A stretch of 64,000 nt of DNA from Kineococcus gynurae (GTDB taxonomy: Bacteria > Actinomycetota > Actinomycetes > Actinomycetales > Kineococcaceae): assembly GCF_050871315.1 (NCBI RefSeq), contig NZ_JBJLRE010000014.1, one strand, 5' to 3'. Shown piece after piece: positions 40,781-49,338 of the stretch. The number at the start of each line of letters is the position of its first letter. Position 1 is the stretch's first letter. Both the position numbers and the translations under genes were made by a program. The notes beneath the pieces are model-generated. The model saw nothing but the letters and a program-made list of their open reading frames with translations. It made no database searches and was not told the DNA's origin.

Positions 40781-42190
40781 ATGCGCGCCGTTCCCGGGAC
40801 CCTCCGCCTGCCCGCCGGCAGGCCCCGACCCGCCGGTCGGCCCCGCCCCACCGCCCTGCTCGCCGGGCTGCTGCTGGGAGCCCTGCTGGCCGGCTGCACC
40901 TCCGACGCCGGCGAGGAGGTCCGCACCGCGACCGTCACCCGCGGCGAGGTCCGCGAGATCGTCCAGGCCGCCGGCACCGTCCAGCCCCGCGCCCAGGCCG
41001 AGGTCAGCGCCGGGGCCAGCGGCACCGTCGCCACCCTGGAGGTCGGCGACGGCCAGGAGGTGACCGCCGGGCAGGTCCTGCTGCGCATCGACTCCCCCCA
41101 GGCCGTCGAGCAGCTCGAGCAGGCCCGCGCCGCCGACGCCCGCGCCGCCGGGTCCGGCAGCGGGGGAGGCGTCTCCACCGGCGAGCTCCGCCGCCGCCAG
41201 GCCGACGCCGACCGGGACGCCGAGGAACGCTTCCGCACCGCCGAGGAGCAGGCCCGCGCCCTCACCGACCCCGCCCAGCGCGACCAGGCCCTCGCGACCG
41301 TCGAGTCCGCCCGCACCCAGTACCGCCTCCTGCAGGCCCAGAACGAGGCCCTCCTCGCCCAGGTCAGCAACGGACTGGAGGGCATCGACACCGCGCTGCG
41401 CTCGCTGTCCGACGCCCAACGCGTCCAGACCCGCGCCGCCGTCGCCGTCGCCCAGGCCGCCGTCGACTCCCTCACCGTCACCGCACCCATCGCCGGACGC
41501 GTCTCCCTGGCCCCCGCCTCCGGCACCAGCGGCGGCACCCAGCTGCCCGCCGGCGCCTCCGACCTCCTCGCCGGCTCCGGCCTGCAGATCCCCGAGGGCG
41601 CCCTCGGCGGCGGCGGCAGCAGCGGGTCCGACGCCCCCGTCCTCACCACCGGCACCCCCGTCAGCAGCGGCACCCGGCTGCTCACCGTCATCGACGCCTC
41701 GACCCTCACCCTCACCGCCGACGTCGACGAGACCGACGTCCTCAGCGTCACCCCCGGCACCCCCGCCGAGGTCACCATCGACGCCGTCCAGGGCGCCCGC
41801 TACACCGGCACCGTCACCACCGTCGACCCCAGCCCCACCTCCACCGGCGGGGGCGGCGTCACCTACACCGCCCGGCTCAGCTACGACGGGGGCACCCTCG
41901 CCGACGGCACCCCCGCCCCCGCCCCGCTGCCCGGCATGAGCGCCCTCGTCGCCCTCGTCGTCGACCGCGCCGAGAACACCCTGCGCGTGCCCGCCTCCGC
42001 CGTCGTCCGCGCCGCCGGCGGCACCGGGGACGCCGTCTGGGTCGACGACGGCGGCACCGCCCGGCTGCGCCCCGTCACCGTCGGCCTCCGCGGCGAGGAC
42101 ACCGTCCAGATCGACACCGGCCTGCAGGCCGACGAGCGCGTCGTCGTCGACGGCCAGGACGCCCTCACCGACGGCGAAGCCCTCCCGTGA
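40781..42190 (+). CDS. MacA/HlyD-type periplasmic adaptor lipoprotein
   Basis: A 469-residue membrane-fusion protein. The signal peptide ends in lipobox LLAGC (Cys about residue 39). Lipoyl-like halves ATVTRGEVREIVQAAGTVQPRAQAEVSAGASGTVATLEV and DSLTVTAPIAGRVSLAP flank a coiled-coil hairpin (about 110-215), then beta-barrel and membrane-proximal domains. A Gly/Ser-rich insert lies near residue 270. In a monoderm the adaptor probably spans the cell-wall zone. Its stop overlaps the ATPase GTG, so the operon is adaptor-ATPase-permease. Confidence 0.9.
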   Translation: MRAVPGTLRLPAGRPRPAGRPRPTALLAGLLLGALLAGCTSDAGEEVRTATVTRGEVREIVQAAGTVQPRAQAEVSAGASGTVATLEVGDGQEVTAGQVLLRIDSPQAVEQLEQARAADARAAGSGSGGGVSTGELRRRQADADRDAEERFRTAEEQARALTDPAQRDQALATVESARTQYRLLQAQNEALLAQVSNGLEGIDTALRSLSDAQRVQTRAAVAVAQAAVDSLTVTAPIAGRVSLAPASGTSGGTQLPAGASDLLAGSGLQIPEGALGGGGSSGSDAPVLTTGTPVSSGTRLLTVIDASTLTLTADVDETDVLSVTPGTPAEVTIDAVQGARYTGTVTTVDPSPTSTGGGGVTYTARLSYDGGTLADGTPAPAPLPGMSALVALVVDRAENTLRVPASAVVRAAGGTGDAVWVDDGGTARLRPVTVGLRGEDTVQIDTGLQADERVVVDGQDALTDGEALP

Positions 42191-42921
42191 GCACCCCCAC
42201 GCCCGGCGCCGCCATCGAGGCCGTGGACGTGACCCGCAGCTACGACCTCGGCGGCACCGTCGTCGACGCCCTGCGCGGCGTCAGCTTCACCGTCTCCGAC
42301 GGCGAGTACGCCGCCATCGTCGGCCCCTCCGGCTCCGGCAAGTCCACCCTCATGCACCTGCTCGGATGCCTCGACCGCCCCACCTCCGGCGTCCTGCGCG
42401 TCGGCGGCCGCGACATCGGCGACCTCTCCGACACCGACCTCGCCGCCCTGCGCAACGCCGAGATCGGCTTCGTCTTCCAGTCCTTCCAGCTGCTGCCCCG
42501 GCAGAGCGCCATGGCCAACGTCATGCTCCCCCTCGTCTACGCCGGCACCCCCCGCGCCGAACGGCACGACCGGGCCGAGGCCGCCCTGCGCGCCGTCAAC
42601 CTCGGCCACCGCCTCGACCACCGCCCCAACCAGATGTCCGGCGGCGAGCAGCAACGCGTCGCCATCGCCCGCGCCCTCGTCTCCCGCCCCCGGATCCTGC
42701 TCGCCGACGAACCCACCGGGAACCTCGACACCCGCAACGGCGCCGAGGTCATGCGCATCCTCGAGGAGCTCAACGCCGAACGCGGCGTCGCGGTCGTCCT
42801 CGTCACCCACGACGACGAGGTCGCCGGCCGCGCCCGCCGCCAGGTCCGCGTCCGCGACGGCCTCGTCGAGTCCGACAGCGCCGCCCCCACCCCCCGCCAC
42901 GCCGCGGAGGAGACCGCGTGA
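42187..42921 (+). CDS. MacB/LolD-type ABC ATPase
   Basis: A 244-residue ATPase with Walker A GPSGSGKSTLMHLLGCLDRPTSG, Q-loop FVFQSFQLLPRQSA, signature MSGGEQQRVAIARAL, Walker B ILLADEPTGNLD and H-loop VLVTHD, typical of the MacB/LolD group. It drives the FtsX-like permease encoded next; GTGA overlaps link it to both neighbours. Substrates of such pumps are peptides, antibiotics or lipoproteins; not determinable here. Confidence 0.94.
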   Translation: MSTPTPGAAIEAVDVTRSYDLGGTVVDALRGVSFTVSDGEYAAIVGPSGSGKSTLMHLLGCLDRPTSGVLRVGGRDIGDLSDTDLAALRNAEIGFVFQSFQLLPRQSAMANVMLPLVYAGTPRAERHDRAEAALRAVNLGHRLDHRPNQMSGGEQQRVAIARALVSRPRILLADEPTGNLDTRNGAEVMRILEELNAERGVAVVLVTHDDEVAGRARRQVRVRDGLVESDSAAPTPRHAAEETA

Positions 42922-44114
42922 ACGTCCTCGAGTCGTTCCGCGTCGCCCTCGACGCGCTGCGCGCCAACCGGTTGCGCTCCCTGCTCACCATGATCGGCGT
43001 CATCATCGGCATCGCCGCCGTCATCGTCGTCGTCTCCATCGGCGCCGGCGCCCGCCAGCAGATCGAGTCCCAGGTCGAAGGCCTCGGCTCCAACCTCATC
43101 CTTGTCGTCCCCGGCCGCTTCGACACCGCCAACCCCGGCCAGGGCGGCCCCTCCATCTCCCCGATGACCCTCGACGACGCCCAGGCCCTCGAACGCGTCG
43201 TGGGCTCCGAGGACGCCGTCACCGCCCGGGTCAGCTCCGCCGCCGAGGTCCGCGCCGGCTCCCGCGAGGCCTTCATCACCGTCCAGGGCTCCGACCAGAA
43301 CCTCCCCGAGGTGTTCAACCGCCCCGTCGCCGAGGGCGAGTTCTTCACCTCCGCCGACGTCGACACCCGGCGCCGCGTCGCCGTCATCGGCTCCCGCACC
43401 GCCGAGGTCCTGTTCGGCCAGGGCGACCCCCTCGGCCGCCAGATCACCGTCTCCGGCACCCGCTTCCGCGTCGTCGGCGTCCTCGCCGAGCAGGGGGAGA
43501 GCTTCGGCGTCAGCCAGGACAACGAGGTGCACCTGCCCATCACCGTCGCCCAACGCCTCTTCGGCGTCGACCGCGTCGACGCCTACGCGGTCAAGGCCCC
43601 GAGCTCCGCCGACGTCCCGGCGCTCGCCGAACGGCTGTGGCGGGCGATGAAGGACCAGCACCCCGACCAGGAGTTCAGCGCGGTCACCCAGACCCAGATC
43701 CTCGGGGTGATCGGCGACATCCTCGGCCTGCTGACCGGGGTGCTGGCGGCCATCGCGGGCATCTCGTTGCTGGTCGGCGGGGTCGGGGTGTCCAACATCA
43801 TGCTGGTCTCGGTGCGAGAACGGACCCGCGAGATCGGCCTGCGCAAGGCCCTCGGCGCCCGCCAGCGCGACATCCTCGTGCAGTTCCTCGTCGAGGCCGT
43901 CGTGCTGACCAGCGTCGGGGGACTGCTCGGCATCGCGATCGGCGTCGGCGGGTCGTTGCTGATCAACCAGGTCTCCCCGTTGCCCGCGGCGATCGAGTGG
44001 TGGAGCCCGGTGGTCGCCTTCGTGGTCTCGGCGGCGGTCGGCATCTTCTTCGGCGTGTTCCCGGCGCGGCGGGCCGGACGGCTCGACCCGGTCGTCGCCC
44101 TGCGCACCGACTGA
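42918..44114 (+). CDS. MacB-type ABC permease
   Basis: A 398-residue permease with one N-terminal helix (LLTMIGVIIGIAAVIVVVSIG), a large extracytoplasmic MacB-PCD domain (about 50-270) and three C-terminal helices of the FtsX domain (ISLLVGGVGVSNIMLVSVRERTREIGLRKALGARQRDI; ending AGRLDPVVALRTD). It would work as a dimer with the adjacent ATPase and adaptor in mechanotransmission export. The operon sits between mpa and dop, an unusual insertion in this neighbourhood. Confidence 0.93.
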   Translation: MNVLESFRVALDALRANRLRSLLTMIGVIIGIAAVIVVVSIGAGARQQIESQVEGLGSNLILVVPGRFDTANPGQGGPSISPMTLDDAQALERVVGSEDAVTARVSSAAEVRAGSREAFITVQGSDQNLPEVFNRPVAEGEFFTSADVDTRRRVAVIGSRTAEVLFGQGDPLGRQITVSGTRFRVVGVLAEQGESFGVSQDNEVHLPITVAQRLFGVDRVDAYAVKAPSSADVPALAERLWRAMKDQHPDQEFSAVTQTQILGVIGDILGLLTGVLAAIAGISLLVGGVGVSNIMLVSVRERTREIGLRKALGARQRDILVQFLVEAVVLTSVGGLLGIAIGVGGSLLINQVSPLPAAIEWWSPVVAFVVSAAVGIFFGVFPARRAGRLDPVVALRTD

Positions 44115-44128
44115 CGACGGGCGCCCCG

Positions 44129-44134
44129 TAGGGT
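44129..44134 (+). promoter_or_regulatory. -10 element TAGGGT of dop
   Basis: TAGGGT ends 7 bases before the dop GTG, predicting a leaderless mRNA; no ribosome-binding site is present. Confidence 0.55.
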
Positions 44135-44141
44135 CGTTCGG

Positions 44142-45764
44142 GTGAGTGTTCGCCGGGTCACAGGGCTCGAGACCGAGTACGGCATCTCGGTGCCGGGCGA
44201 TCCCGGGGCCAACCCGATGCTGCTCAGCGCCCAGGTGGTCAACGCCTACGCCCAGGGCGGGCCGGGGACGCTGGGGAAGGGGTTGCGGGCCCGCTGGGAC
44301 TACGAGGACGAGGCCCCGCTGCGCGACGCGCGCGGCTACGAGATCGAACGGTCCCGGGCCCACCCCGACCAGCTGACCGACGAGCCCGGCCGGCGGGCGT
44401 CGGCGCGCGACGGCGGTGACCCGCGACGGCGGGCCACCCCCAACGCCTCCGACGTGGCCTCGGCCGAGGTCGAGGACCCGACCATGGCCAACGTCATCCT
44501 GACCAACGGGGCCCGGCTCTACGTCGACCACGCCCACCCGGAGTACTCCTCCCCGGAGACGTTGACCCCGCGCGAGGCGGTCCGCTTCGACAAGGCGGGC
44601 GACCGGATCGTGCTGGAGTCGATGCGCCGGATCGCGGCGAGCCCCGGCCTGCAGCCGGTCACGCTGTACAAGAACAACACCGACGGCAAGGGCGCCTCCT
44701 ACGGCACCCACGAGAACTACCTGATGAAGCGCTCGACGCCGTTCTCCTCGGTCGTGCGCCACCTCATCCCGTTCTTCGTCTCCCGGCAGGTGTTCACCGG
44801 GGCGGGCCGGGTCGGCATCGGTCAGGACTCGACCCGCCCAGGGTTCCAGGTCTCGCAGCGGGCGGACTTCTTCGAGGTCGAGGTCGGCCTGGAGACGACC
44901 ATGAAGCGGCCGATCATCAACACCCGCGACGAGCCGCACGCCAGCGCCGACAAGTACCGCCGCCTGCACGTCATCGTCGGCGACGCGACGCTCTGCGAGG
45001 TCGCGACACTGCTCAAGGTCGGCACCACCTCCCTGGTGCTGGCCATGCTCGAGGACGGCTGGCTGGAGGACTCCCCGGCCGGGGACCTGCTGCTCTCGGA
45101 ACCGGTGCGCGCACTGCACGAGGTCTCCCACGACCCGGGGCTGACCCGGCTCGTCCGGCTGCGCGACGGTCGTCGTCTCAGCGCCCTGGACCTGCAGGAG
45201 GTCTACCTGGAGGCCGCCCGCGCCTACGTCGCGCGCGACGGTGCCGAGCCGGACACCGACACCGCCGAGGTGCTGCGGCGCTGGGGCGCGGTGCTGGACA
45301 CGCTGCGCCGGGACGTGTTCGCGGCCGCGCGCGAGCTGGACTGGGTGGCCAAGCTGCGCCTGCTCGAGGGGTACCGCTCGCGCGACGGCCTGGACTGGGA
45401 CAACGCGCGGCTGCAGGCGATCGACCTGCAGTGGTCGGACCTGCGCCCGGAGAAGGGCCTCTACCACCGCCTCGCCGAGCGGGGCCAGGTCGAGCGCTTG
45501 CTGACCGACGCCGAGATCGCCGAGGCCGTCGACCACCCGCCGGTCGACACGCGCGCCTACTTCCGCGGCGAGTGCCTGGCCCGCTACGGACCGCGGGTGG
45601 CGGCCGCGAGCTGGGACTCGGTGATCTTCGACGTGCCCGGCCGGGGGGCCCTGCAGCGGGTGCCGACCCTGGAACCGTTGCGCGGCACGCGCGCCCACGT
45701 GGGGGCCCTGCTCGACCGCTGCCGCAGCGCCGAGGAACTGGTCGACGCGCTCACCGGGGGGTGA
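44142..45764 (+). CDS. dop: Pup deamidase/depupylase Dop
   Basis: A 540-residue glutamine-synthetase-like enzyme that deamidates the C-terminal Gln of Pup and also removes Pup from proteins. It begins RRVTGLETEYGIS, where the Glu belongs to the nucleotide/metal site. The insertion after GYEIERSRAH (about residues 70-105, rich in Arg, Asp and Pro) is the Dop loop absent from PafA. Further blocks are LTNGARLYVDHAHPEYSSPE, YKNNTDGKGASYGTHENYL and RPIINTRDEPHA. Pup, its substrate, is the next gene. Confidence 0.97.
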   Translation: MSVRRVTGLETEYGISVPGDPGANPMLLSAQVVNAYAQGGPGTLGKGLRARWDYEDEAPLRDARGYEIERSRAHPDQLTDEPGRRASARDGGDPRRRATPNASDVASAEVEDPTMANVILTNGARLYVDHAHPEYSSPETLTPREAVRFDKAGDRIVLESMRRIAASPGLQPVTLYKNNTDGKGASYGTHENYLMKRSTPFSSVVRHLIPFFVSRQVFTGAGRVGIGQDSTRPGFQVSQRADFFEVEVGLETTMKRPIINTRDEPHASADKYRRLHVIVGDATLCEVATLLKVGTTSLVLAMLEDGWLEDSPAGDLLLSEPVRALHEVSHDPGLTRLVRLRDGRRLSALDLQEVYLEAARAYVARDGAEPDTDTAEVLRRWGAVLDTLRRDVFAAARELDWVAKLRLLEGYRSRDGLDWDNARLQAIDLQWSDLRPEKGLYHRLAERGQVERLLTDAEIAEAVDHPPVDTRAYFRGECLARYGPRVAAASWDSVIFDVPGRGALQRVPTLEPLRGTRAHVGALLDRCRSAEELVDALTGG

Positions 45765-45914
45765 GTCTCGGCGGGTGGGTCCGGGGGGTGGGTCCCGGGG
45801 CGGTGGATCCGTGCGGGGCGCGCCTGGCGATCTCTCGCGCCGCGCGGGGGCCGCGGGGTTATGGTGACCGGACCGGGCCGGCACGGCCCGCAGCCAGAAA
45901 TGGGGGTAGCCCGG

Positions 45915-46106
45915 ATGCCTGGACACGAGCAGCAGCGACCGAGCCGTCGCGAGGACGAGCCCGACGAGGCGCCCGCCATCCCGACGCAGAAGAGCGCGCA
46001 GACGCGCGACGAGGACGTGGACTCCCTGCTGGACGAGATCGACGAGGTCCTGGAGAGCAACTCCGAGGAGTTCGTCCGCAGCTTCGTGCAGAAGGGCGGG
46101 CAGTGA
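45915..46106 (+). CDS. pup: Prokaryotic ubiquitin-like protein Pup
   Basis: A 63-residue disordered modifier. The helical Mpa-binding segment is DEDVDSLLDEIDEVLESNSEEFVRSF, and the C-terminus is VQKGGQ. The final Gln must be deamidated to Glu by Dop before PafA can ligate it to lysines. The ATG at 45915 gives the normal Pup length; the upstream in-frame start at 45861 adds an atypical extension. A TATGGT box at 45860-45865 could be its own promoter. A strong terminator follows. Confidence 0.97.
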   Translation: MPGHEQQRPSRREDEPDEAPAIPTQKSAQTRDEDVDSLLDEIDEVLESNSEEFVRSFVQKGGQ

Positions 46107-46133
46107 CGCCCTGCGCGCACCCCTGACCCGACG

Positions 46134-46164
46134 CCGCCCGCCCCCCTCCACGGGGGGCGGGCGG
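46134..46164 (+). terminator. Strong hairpin terminator after pup
   Basis: A perfect 13-bp stem (CCGCCCGCCCCCC with GGGGGGCGGGCGG) and a 5-base loop, followed by TTCT. It separates dop-pup from prcBA, which has its own -10 element at 46229. Confidence 0.85.
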
Positions 46165-46228
46165 TTCTGCGTGCCCGCCGCGTGATCGGCCCGGCGTGGT
46201 CGGAGCGGCCCGTGTCGGGGCCCCCGGG

Positions 46229-46234
46229 TAGGGT
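46229..46234 (+). promoter_or_regulatory. -10 element TAGGGT of prcB
   Basis: TAGGGT ends 7 bases before the prcB GTG at 46242. The layout is identical to that of dop, supporting an independent leaderless prcBA mRNA. Confidence 0.55.
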
Positions 46235-46241
46235 CGCGAAG

Positions 46242-47108
46242 GTGAGCCTGGACCCCTTCGGACGTCTCCCCGCGGCGTACTTCACGCCGGGGTCGTCGTC
46301 CTTCAGCGACTTCGTCCGCGAGCACGCTCCCGACGTCCTGCCGGGCGCGCGCCGGACCCCGGCCGGGGGTGCCCTGCCGACCGGCGGCCCCGGGGCCGGG
46401 CAGCCGCCGCACGCCACGACGATCGTGTCCATCGTCTGCGCGGGCGGGGTGGTCATGGCCGGTGACCGCCGGGCCACCGCCGGGCCGATGATCGCCCAGC
46501 GCGACATCGAGAAGGTCTTCCCGGCCGACCAGCACTCCTGCGTGGGGATCGCCGGGACGGCCGGGCTGGCGTTGGAGATGGTCCGCCTCTTCCAGGTCGA
46601 GCTCGAGCACTTCGAGAAGCTCGAGGGCACCCTGATGTCCTTCGAGGGCAAGGCGAACCGGCTCTCGGCCATGATCCGCAACAACCTGGGCCTGGCCATG
46701 CAGGGCCTCGCGGTCGTGCCCCTCTTCGCCGGGTTCGACCTCGACGAGGGACGCGGCCGGATCGTCGGCTACGACGTGACCGGGGGTCGCTACGAGGAGC
46801 AGGACCACCACGCCGTCGGCTCGGGGTCGGTGTTCGCCCGCGGCGCGCTGAAGAAGCTGTACCGGCCCGGGCTGGACGCCGCGGAGGCGATCCGGGTCGC
46901 GGTCGAGGCGCTGTGGGACGCGGCCGACGACGACTCCGCGACCGGCGGGCCGGACCTGCTGCGCCGGATCTGGCCGGTCGTCGCGGTCGTCACCGCCGAC
47001 GGGTACCAGCGGGTTCCCGAGGCGGAGCTGGGCACGGTCGTGGAGGCGGTGGTGGCCCGGCGCACCGGGAACCCCGGGGGACGTCTGGACGGGGGTGAGC
47101 TGCGATGA
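46242..47108 (+). CDS. prcB: Proteasome 20S beta subunit PrcB
   Basis: A 288-residue precursor of the catalytic ring. Cleavage before TTIVSIVCAGG exposes the nucleophilic Thr (about residue 59); the 58-residue propeptide contains the usual FTPGSSSFSDFV. The catalytic Asp and Lys are in GGVVMAGDRRAT and the QRDIEKVFPADQ region. The GTG at 46242 is preferred over 46182 because of the -10 spacing and normal propeptide length. It overlaps prcA by 4 bases (ATGA). Confidence 0.97.
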   Translation: MSLDPFGRLPAAYFTPGSSSFSDFVREHAPDVLPGARRTPAGGALPTGGPGAGQPPHATTIVSIVCAGGVVMAGDRRATAGPMIAQRDIEKVFPADQHSCVGIAGTAGLALEMVRLFQVELEHFEKLEGTLMSFEGKANRLSAMIRNNLGLAMQGLAVVPLFAGFDLDEGRGRIVGYDVTGGRYEEQDHHAVGSGSVFARGALKKLYRPGLDAAEAIRVAVEALWDAADDDSATGGPDLLRRIWPVVAVVTADGYQRVPEAELGTVVEAVVARRTGNPGGRLDGGELR

Positions 47109-47839
47109 GCATGCCGTTCTACGTCTCGCCCGAGCAGCTGATGAAGGACAAGGCCGACTACGCGCGCAAGGGGATCGCCCGCGGTCGCGCGGTCGTGGTC
47201 GTCGCCCACGCGGCCGGCATCCTCTTCGCCTCCGAGAACGCCTCCCGGGCGCTGCACAAGGTCTCCGAGATCTACGACCGCGTCGCCTTCGCCGCCGTCG
47301 GCAAGTACAACGAGTTCGAGAACCTGCGGGTCGCGGGCGTCCGCTACGCCGACCTGCGCGGCTACTCCTACGACCGTTCCGACGTGACCGCCCGGGGTCT
47401 GGCCAACGCCTACGCGCAGACCCTCGGGGCGATCTTCACGACCGAGTCCAAGCCCTACGAGGTCGAGCTGGTCGTCGCCGAGGTCGGGCAGCAGGAGGGC
47501 TCCGACCAGATCTACCGCCTCACCTACGACGGCTCGGTGGCCGATGAGCACGGCTGGGTCGCCATGGGCGGCTCGGCCGAGCAGATCGCGGCCAAGTTGC
47601 GCGACCGCTGGTCGCCCGGGCTCTCCACCGAGGAGGCCCTGCGCCTCGCGGTCGAGGCCCTGGGCTCCGACCAGGCGGGGGAGAACGGCGCCCCCGGTCG
47701 GGTCCGTAGCATCTCCCCGGAGAACCTCGAGGTCGCCCTGCTCGACCGGACGCGCGAGGGCCGGACGTTCCGCCGGCTCACCGCCCCCGTGCTCTCCCGC
47801 ATGCTCGCCGCGCCGGAGGCCCCCGCGACCGAGGGGTGA
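47105..47839 (+). CDS. prcA: Proteasome 20S alpha subunit PrcA
   Basis: A 244-residue alpha subunit that forms the outer gated ring and docks Mpa. The N-terminal gate segment MSMPFYVSPEQLMKDKADYARKGIARGR is conserved and no nucleophilic Thr is present. Other family blocks are KVSEIYDRVAFAAVGKYNEFENLR and ARGLANAYAQTLGAIFTTE. Translation is coupled to prcB. The C-terminal tail after LDRTREGRTF is short. Confidence 0.97.
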   Translation: MSMPFYVSPEQLMKDKADYARKGIARGRAVVVVAHAAGILFASENASRALHKVSEIYDRVAFAAVGKYNEFENLRVAGVRYADLRGYSYDRSDVTARGLANAYAQTLGAIFTTESKPYEVELVVAEVGQQEGSDQIYRLTYDGSVADEHGWVAMGGSAEQIAAKLRDRWSPGLSTEEALRLAVEALGSDQAGENGAPGRVRSISPENLEVALLDRTREGRTFRRLTAPVLSRMLAAPEAPATEG

Positions 47840-47880
47840 GCCGCGGCGCGTTCCGACCGCCGTGCGCCCGTGCGTGTGCC

Positions 47881-47886
47881 TAAGGT
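47881..47886 (+). promoter_or_regulatory. -10 element TAAGGT of pafA
   Basis: TAAGGT ends 6 bases before the pafA ATG, in leaderless spacing. Confidence 0.5.
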
Positions 47887-47892
47887 GAGCAG

Positions 47893-49254
47893 ATGGAGCG
47901 CCGAATCTTCGGACTGGAGACCGAGTTCGGGGTCACGTGCGCCTTCGAGGGGCAGCGCAAGCTGTCCCCGGACGAGGTGGCCCGGTACCTGTTCCGCAAG
48001 GTCGTCTCCTGGGGCAGGTCCAGCAACGTCTTCCTGCGCAACGGCGCCCGGCTCTACCTCGACGTCGGTTCGCACCCCGAGTACGCGACCGCCGAGTGCG
48101 ACGACGTGCGCCAGCTCGTGGTCCACGACCGGGCGGGGGAGCGCACCCTGGAGGGGCTGCTGACCGACGCCGAGCGGCGCCTGGAGGAGGAGGGCATCTC
48201 CGGGGAGGTCTTCCTCTTCAAGAACAACACCGACTCGGCGGGCAACTCCTACGGCTGCCACGAGAACTACCTCGTCTCCCGGCACGGGGAGTTCGGGCGG
48301 CTCTCCGACGTCCTGATCCCGTTCTTGGTCAGCCGCCAGCTCATCTGCGGGGCGGGCAAGGTCGTGCAGACCCCGCGGGGGGCGGTCTACTCGCTCTCGC
48401 AGCGGGCCGACCACATCTGGGAGGGCGTCTCCTCGGCGACGACCCGCTCGCGCCCCATCATCAACACCCGCGACGAGCCGCACGCCGACGCCGAGCGCTA
48501 CCGGCGCCTGCACGTCATCGTCGGCGACTCCAACATGTCCGAGACGACCACCATGCTCAAGGTCGGCGCCACCGACCTCGTGCTGCGGATGGTCGAGGAG
48601 GGCGTCGTCCTGCGCGAGATGACGATGGAGAACCCGATCCGGGCGATCCGGGAGATCAGCCACGACCTCACCGGACGCAAGCCGGTCCGCCTCGCCAACG
48701 GGCGGGAGGCCTCGGCCCTGGAGATTCAGGGCGAGTACCTCATGAAGGCCAAGGAGTTCGTCGAGGACCGCGGCCTGCACACCCCGACCGTGAAGCGGGT
48801 CCTCGACCTCTGGGAGCGGGCGCTGCGCGCGGTCGAGAGCGACGACCTCTCCCTGGTCGACCGCGAGGTCGACTGGGTCATCAAGCGCAAGCTGCTCGAC
48901 CGCTACATGGCCAAGCACGACCTCCCGCTGACCTCGGCCCGCATCGCCCGGCTCGACCTCGCCTATCACGACATCCACCGGGGCCGGGGGCTGCACTACC
49001 TGCTCGCCAACCGCGGGATGGTCGAGCGGGTCTGCTCCGACATCGAGGTGTTCGAGGCGCTCAGCGTCCCGCCGCAGACCACCCGGGCCAAGCTGCGCGG
49101 GGACTTCGTGCGCGCCGCGCAGGAGAAGCGCCGCGACTTCACCGTGGACTGGGTGCACCTCAAGCTCAACGACCAGGCCCAGCGCACCGTGCTCTGCAAG
49201 GACCCGTTCAAATCGGTCGACGATCGCGTGGAACGGCTCATCGACTCCATGTGA
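47893..49254 (+). CDS. pafA: Pup-protein ligase PafA
   Basis: A 453-residue ligase that phosphorylates the Pup C-terminal Glu and joins it to substrate lysines. It begins RRIFGLETEFGVT with the metal-binding Glu, has LRNGARLYLDVGSHPEYATAE (catalytic Asp region), FKNNTDSAGNSYGCHENYL and RPIINTRDEPHAD. It is homologous to Dop but lacks the Dop loop, which separates the two enzymes. It follows prcA after 53 bases and has its own -10 box. Confidence 0.97.
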   Translation: MERRIFGLETEFGVTCAFEGQRKLSPDEVARYLFRKVVSWGRSSNVFLRNGARLYLDVGSHPEYATAECDDVRQLVVHDRAGERTLEGLLTDAERRLEEEGISGEVFLFKNNTDSAGNSYGCHENYLVSRHGEFGRLSDVLIPFLVSRQLICGAGKVVQTPRGAVYSLSQRADHIWEGVSSATTRSRPIINTRDEPHADAERYRRLHVIVGDSNMSETTTMLKVGATDLVLRMVEEGVVLREMTMENPIRAIREISHDLTGRKPVRLANGREASALEIQGEYLMKAKEFVEDRGLHTPTVKRVLDLWERALRAVESDDLSLVDREVDWVIKRKLLDRYMAKHDLPLTSARIARLDLAYHDIHRGRGLHYLLANRGMVERVCSDIEVFEALSVPPQTTRAKLRGDFVRAAQEKRRDFTVDWVHLKLNDQAQRTVLCKDPFKSVDDRVERLIDSM

Positions 49255-49298
49255 CCGGCCGGGTCCGGCGGTGACAGGCCGCACCCAGCCTGCGCCGT

Positions 49299-49304
49299 TA
49301 GGGT
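49299..49304 (+). promoter_or_regulatory. -10 element TAGGGT of the FKBP genes
   Basis: TAGGGT lies 34 bases before the GTG at 49339, which has a GAAAGG ribosome-binding site, so this is a leadered promoter. Confidence 0.45.
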
Positions 49305-49338
49305 GGCCGAGATCGCCGTCGTCCCCGAAAGGTTCCTC

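Noticed and set aside
42537..46811. A 1424-codon open frame on the minus strand, opposite macB-like, dop, pup and prcB
   Set aside because: It is antisense to well-recognised genes, has low-complexity composition (Gly, Asp, Val, Arg, Gln) and is a product of third-position GC bias.
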